A DNA stretch of 7,501 nucleotides, from assembly GCA_031271065.1 (NCBI GenBank), contig JAISWP010000084.1, forward strand, positions 1 through 7,501, given 5' to 3'. Under the pieces are notes generated by a model that did not search any database, was not told the origin of the DNA, and saw nothing but the letters and a program-made list of their open reading frames with translations. Source of the DNA: Synergistaceae bacterium. Lineage in GTDB: Bacteria; Synergistota; Synergistia; Synergistales; Synergistaceae. Positions 5,855 to 7,501 of this stretch are shown one piece after another. Numbering within the stretch: the first letter of the stretch is position 1; each line of letters starts with the position of its first letter. A program made the translations under genes and the position numbers.

Positions 5855-7096
5855 TCATGCCGACAGCTGATACCCCAGGTTACGTTTTTCTCCGTGGCCG
5901 ATGTACTGGGCCACACAGATGTCCCTGGAGGTCTTGAGATCGAGAAATTCCGGCATGTCCCCTTCTGTCCCGCTCCCCTTCGTTTTGAGCAGCACTACGG
6001 GACGGACCAGGTCTTTCCCGCCTCCGGAGACTACGACCCCTATTCTGCCGTCGGAAAGGGCTACTATGGAACCCGGCGGATAGAGGCCCAGACTCACGAG
6101 CAGTTCCCGGGCCACCTTTGCGTCGAAGTGTACACCCGAGTCCTTGAGGATCGTAGTGATGGCGTTGCGGGACGACATCGAGCTCTTGTACACCCGCTTC
6201 GCGGTAAGAGCGTCGAAAACGTCCGCGACCGCCGCTATGCGAGCTTCCTCTGGTATCTCTATGCCCTTTTTCCCCGCGGGATAGCCTTTGCCGGACCACT
6301 TTTCGTGATGCCCCGCAATCACCGAGATTATCGCCGGGTCGGTCACTCTGGTCCTCAGTGCCATGTTCGCCCCCAGCAGAGGATGTTTTTTCATTTCGTC
6401 GAACTCTTCCCTTGTGAGCGGTCCGGGTTTGTTGAGTATCTCTATCGGTATTTTAGCCTTGCCCATGTCGTGGAGCAGCGAGCCCATTATGACCCTCTGG
6501 AGGAAATCCCTGTCGTTCGGGTGGAGCCGGTTTGTGAGGTAGCCTGTGAGCACCGCGACGTTGAAGGAGTGCACGAAAGTGTATTCGTCCGCTTCCTGCA
6601 CTTTGCCGAGTGAGAAGGCCACCTGTGGATTTCTTATTAGGTCCTCCGTGAGGTCTGCGCTCATATTCGACACCGAGGCCGTTATCTCGGTCGACAGGTC
6701 CTCCTCCCTTATACTGTGGAACATGCTGCCGACGCCCTTTATGACGTCGACCGCCTTCTCCTTGCTGATGAGCTCGGAGCCATCCGCGTAGACTTTCTCG
6801 ATGATGCTGTTTATATCGGACTCCGAGAGCTGTTTGGGGATGTTCAGGTAAACGTGCTCTATTTCCTCTTTGCGCATCTTTTTGACCATGGTCTCCATGG
6901 ACGTCTCGAAAAGGGATATATCGACGCCGGCAGGCAGTATGACCGCGCCTTTTTTCGTCTTTATGTCGTGGGCCACTACTCCCTCGCTTTTGCAGAGCAT
7001 GTCGATGGGGACTTTTATCGTGAGTCCGTTTCCGTTTTCGCTGTCCGTGGATTCGACGACTTCCGTTCCGTTGATTACAGAATTTTCCATGACCAA
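5855..7096 (-). CDS. HD-GYP domain protein, probable cyclic-di-GMP phosphodiesterase
   Basis: A 413-residue cytoplasmic protein without membrane segments or a receiver domain. Residues 25-85 form an N-terminal region (LTIKVPIDML, then GAVILPAGVDIS) like the accessory domain often placed before HD-GYP. The HD-GYP domain spans about 165-345 with every metal-binding motif present: HSFNVA (His176), LLHDMGK (His209-Asp210), KHPLLGA (His238), HHEKWSGKGYP (263-273) and ADVFDALTA. The active site therefore looks complete for hydrolysing c-di-GMP to pGpG or GMP. A C-terminal tail (VALSDGRIGVVV, LVRPVVLL) is common in such proteins. Start choice: TTG at 7096 has AAGG six bases upstream, whereas ATG at 7090 (Met3) has it 12 away, so TTG may be used. 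The gene stands alone behind a long AT-rich region with repeated TATCGC. The target process cannot be told from sequence. Confidence 0.92.
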   Translation of the reverse strand: MVMENSVINGTEVVESTDSENGNGLTIKVPIDMLCKSEGVVAHDIKTKKGAVILPAGVDISLFETSMETMVKKMRKEEIEHVYLNIPKQLSESDINSIIEKVYADGSELISKEKAVDVIKGVGSMFHSIREEDLSTEITASVSNMSADLTEDLIRNPQVAFSLGKVQEADEYTFVHSFNVAVLTGYLTNRLHPNDRDFLQRVIMGSLLHDMGKAKIPIEILNKPGPLTREEFDEMKKHPLLGANMALRTRVTDPAIISVIAGHHEKWSGKGYPAGKKGIEIPEEARIAAVADVFDALTAKRVYKSSMSSRNAITTILKDSGVHFDAKVARELLVSLGLYPPGSIVALSDGRIGVVVSGGGKDLVRPVVLLKTKGSGTEGDMPEFLDLKTSRDICVAQYIGHGEKRNLGYQLSA

Positions 7097-7136
7097 TTTA
7101 TGCCTTGTCTCCGCAGTATTATTGTGACATTAGTTA

Positions 7137-7292
7137 TATCGCGTCATTATTCTATCAGGTTCGATATTGACGTATAGTATCGCACTTTATCGCGCTAAAT
7201 GGAAGTGGCATCTTTGCATGATATTTATCGCAATTAATTTTATTTTTTTAAATATTAATGATACCTATCGCACATTTAATTTATTTTATCGC
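7137..7292. repeat. Cluster of six same-orientation TATCGC motifs
   Basis: TATCGC starts at 7137, 7178, 7188, 7226, 7266 and 7287 on the plus strand (GCGATA when read toward the HD-GYP gene), always followed by A or G and three times preceded by TT. Start-to-start distances are 41, 10, 38, 40 and 21. The copies lie in AT-rich sequence just upstream of and across the candidate HD-GYP promoter. The bases between them do not repeat. A plausible role is a tandem binding site for a transcription factor. Confidence 0.5.
7149..7157 (-). promoter_or_regulatory. Candidate extended -10 promoter for the HD-GYP gene
   Basis: On the minus strand TGATAGAAT (7157-7149) is an extended -10: TG, one base, then TAGAAT with five of six matches. 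The expected -35 position (7172-7177, CTATAC) is poor, and a TATCGC copy abuts it, so activator-dependent transcription is plausible. Transcription would begin about 45 bases before the start codon. TATAAC at 7138-7133 is an alternative -10 without a -35. Confidence 0.4.
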
Positions 7293-7501
7293 GACCGTGA
7301 AGGGTGCAATTCTTCATATTTTCATGGAATATTTTATGAGGGCTTTTAAATAGACGATACAGCTGTAAAATGACCTCTCTCCCGCTCCGAATAAAGGCAG
7401 ATTCGGCGTAACGTCGCTTTTAAAAAAACTCGAATAAGCATTATATCGTGAGTTTTGCATTACTTTGTACTAGTAATTCATAACGCGAAAGAAAAAACCT
7501 T
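7293..7501. other. AT-rich flank without a supported gene
   Basis: No reading frame here has both a start with a ribosome-binding site and protein-like composition. A short weak hairpin CGGCG-TAA-CGTCG (7404-7416) followed by CTTTTA could be a minor terminator. TATCGT at 7444-7449 is a one-mismatch relative of the upstream TATCGC motif. The far edge may belong to the leader of a gene outside the window. Confidence 0.5.

Noticed and set aside
5777..6613. Plus-strand 278-codon ORF starting next to the ProC-like stop
   Set aside because: The adjoining start looks like translational coupling, but the frame runs through the terminator hairpin and antisense to the complete HD-GYP catalytic domain, and its protein has no coherent motif.
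7137..7292. CRISPR-like array suggested by repeats about 40 bases apart
   Set aside because: The repeated word is only six bases long, spacing is irregular (10 to 41), and no longer repeat or cas gene is present.
7167..7349. Plus-strand 60-codon hydrophobic/aromatic ORF
   Set aside because: TTG start without a good Shine-Dalgarno sequence, composition typical of translated AT-rich non-coding DNA, and it runs through the TATCGC cluster.

Overview
The window comes from a GC-rich bacterial chromosome with intact, ungapped reading frames and frequent ATA (Ile) and AGG/AGA (Arg) codons. Split transketolase, an RpiB-type isomerase and a soluble HD-GYP protein would fit an anaerobe such as a member of the Synergistota. 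That placement is inference only, because no marker gene is present.

Layout. (1) Positions 1-350 are AT-rich and unlike the rest. On the minus strand they hold a reading frame with no start codon (56-349) that is open right up to the guaA stop codon. It is followed by the first 14 codons of a gene that looks like a Fic-family protein and leaves the window at position 1. (2) guaA (GMP synthase) fills 351-1901 on the minus strand and is intact. (3) A 384-base divergent spacer leads into a tight plus-strand operon at 2286-4528: an RpiB/LacAB-family isomerase and the two halves of a split transketolase. (4) At the end of the transketolase gene lies a near-consensus sigma-70 promoter whose -35 box overlaps the stop codon. 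It faces a 350-base leader with a CG palindrome at the expected transcript start, a possible 36-codon ORF with a good Shine-Dalgarno sequence, and two hairpins. The leader ends at a divergent pyrroline-5-carboxylate reductase (ProC)-family gene (4905-5777). (5) A convergent terminator hairpin separates this gene from a minus-strand HD-GYP protein (5855-7096, probable c-di-GMP phosphodiesterase). (6) Upstream of the HD-GYP gene, 7097-7501 is AT-rich and without a supported gene, but holds six same-orientation copies of TATCGC within 156 bases.

Working together: the isomerase and transketolase halves are clearly one transcriptional and metabolic unit moving two-carbon ketol units between sugar phosphates or analogues. 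The isomerase lacks two histidines that are conserved in ordinary ribose-5-phosphate isomerases, so its substrate may not be ribose 5-phosphate. GuaA, the ProC-like protein and the HD-GYP protein appear to be independent units.

Most worth following up: the foreign-looking junction exactly at the guaA 3' end (a known integration hotspot), the TATCGC cluster before the HD-GYP gene, the leader in front of the ProC-like gene, and the substrate of the isomerase/transketolase trio.
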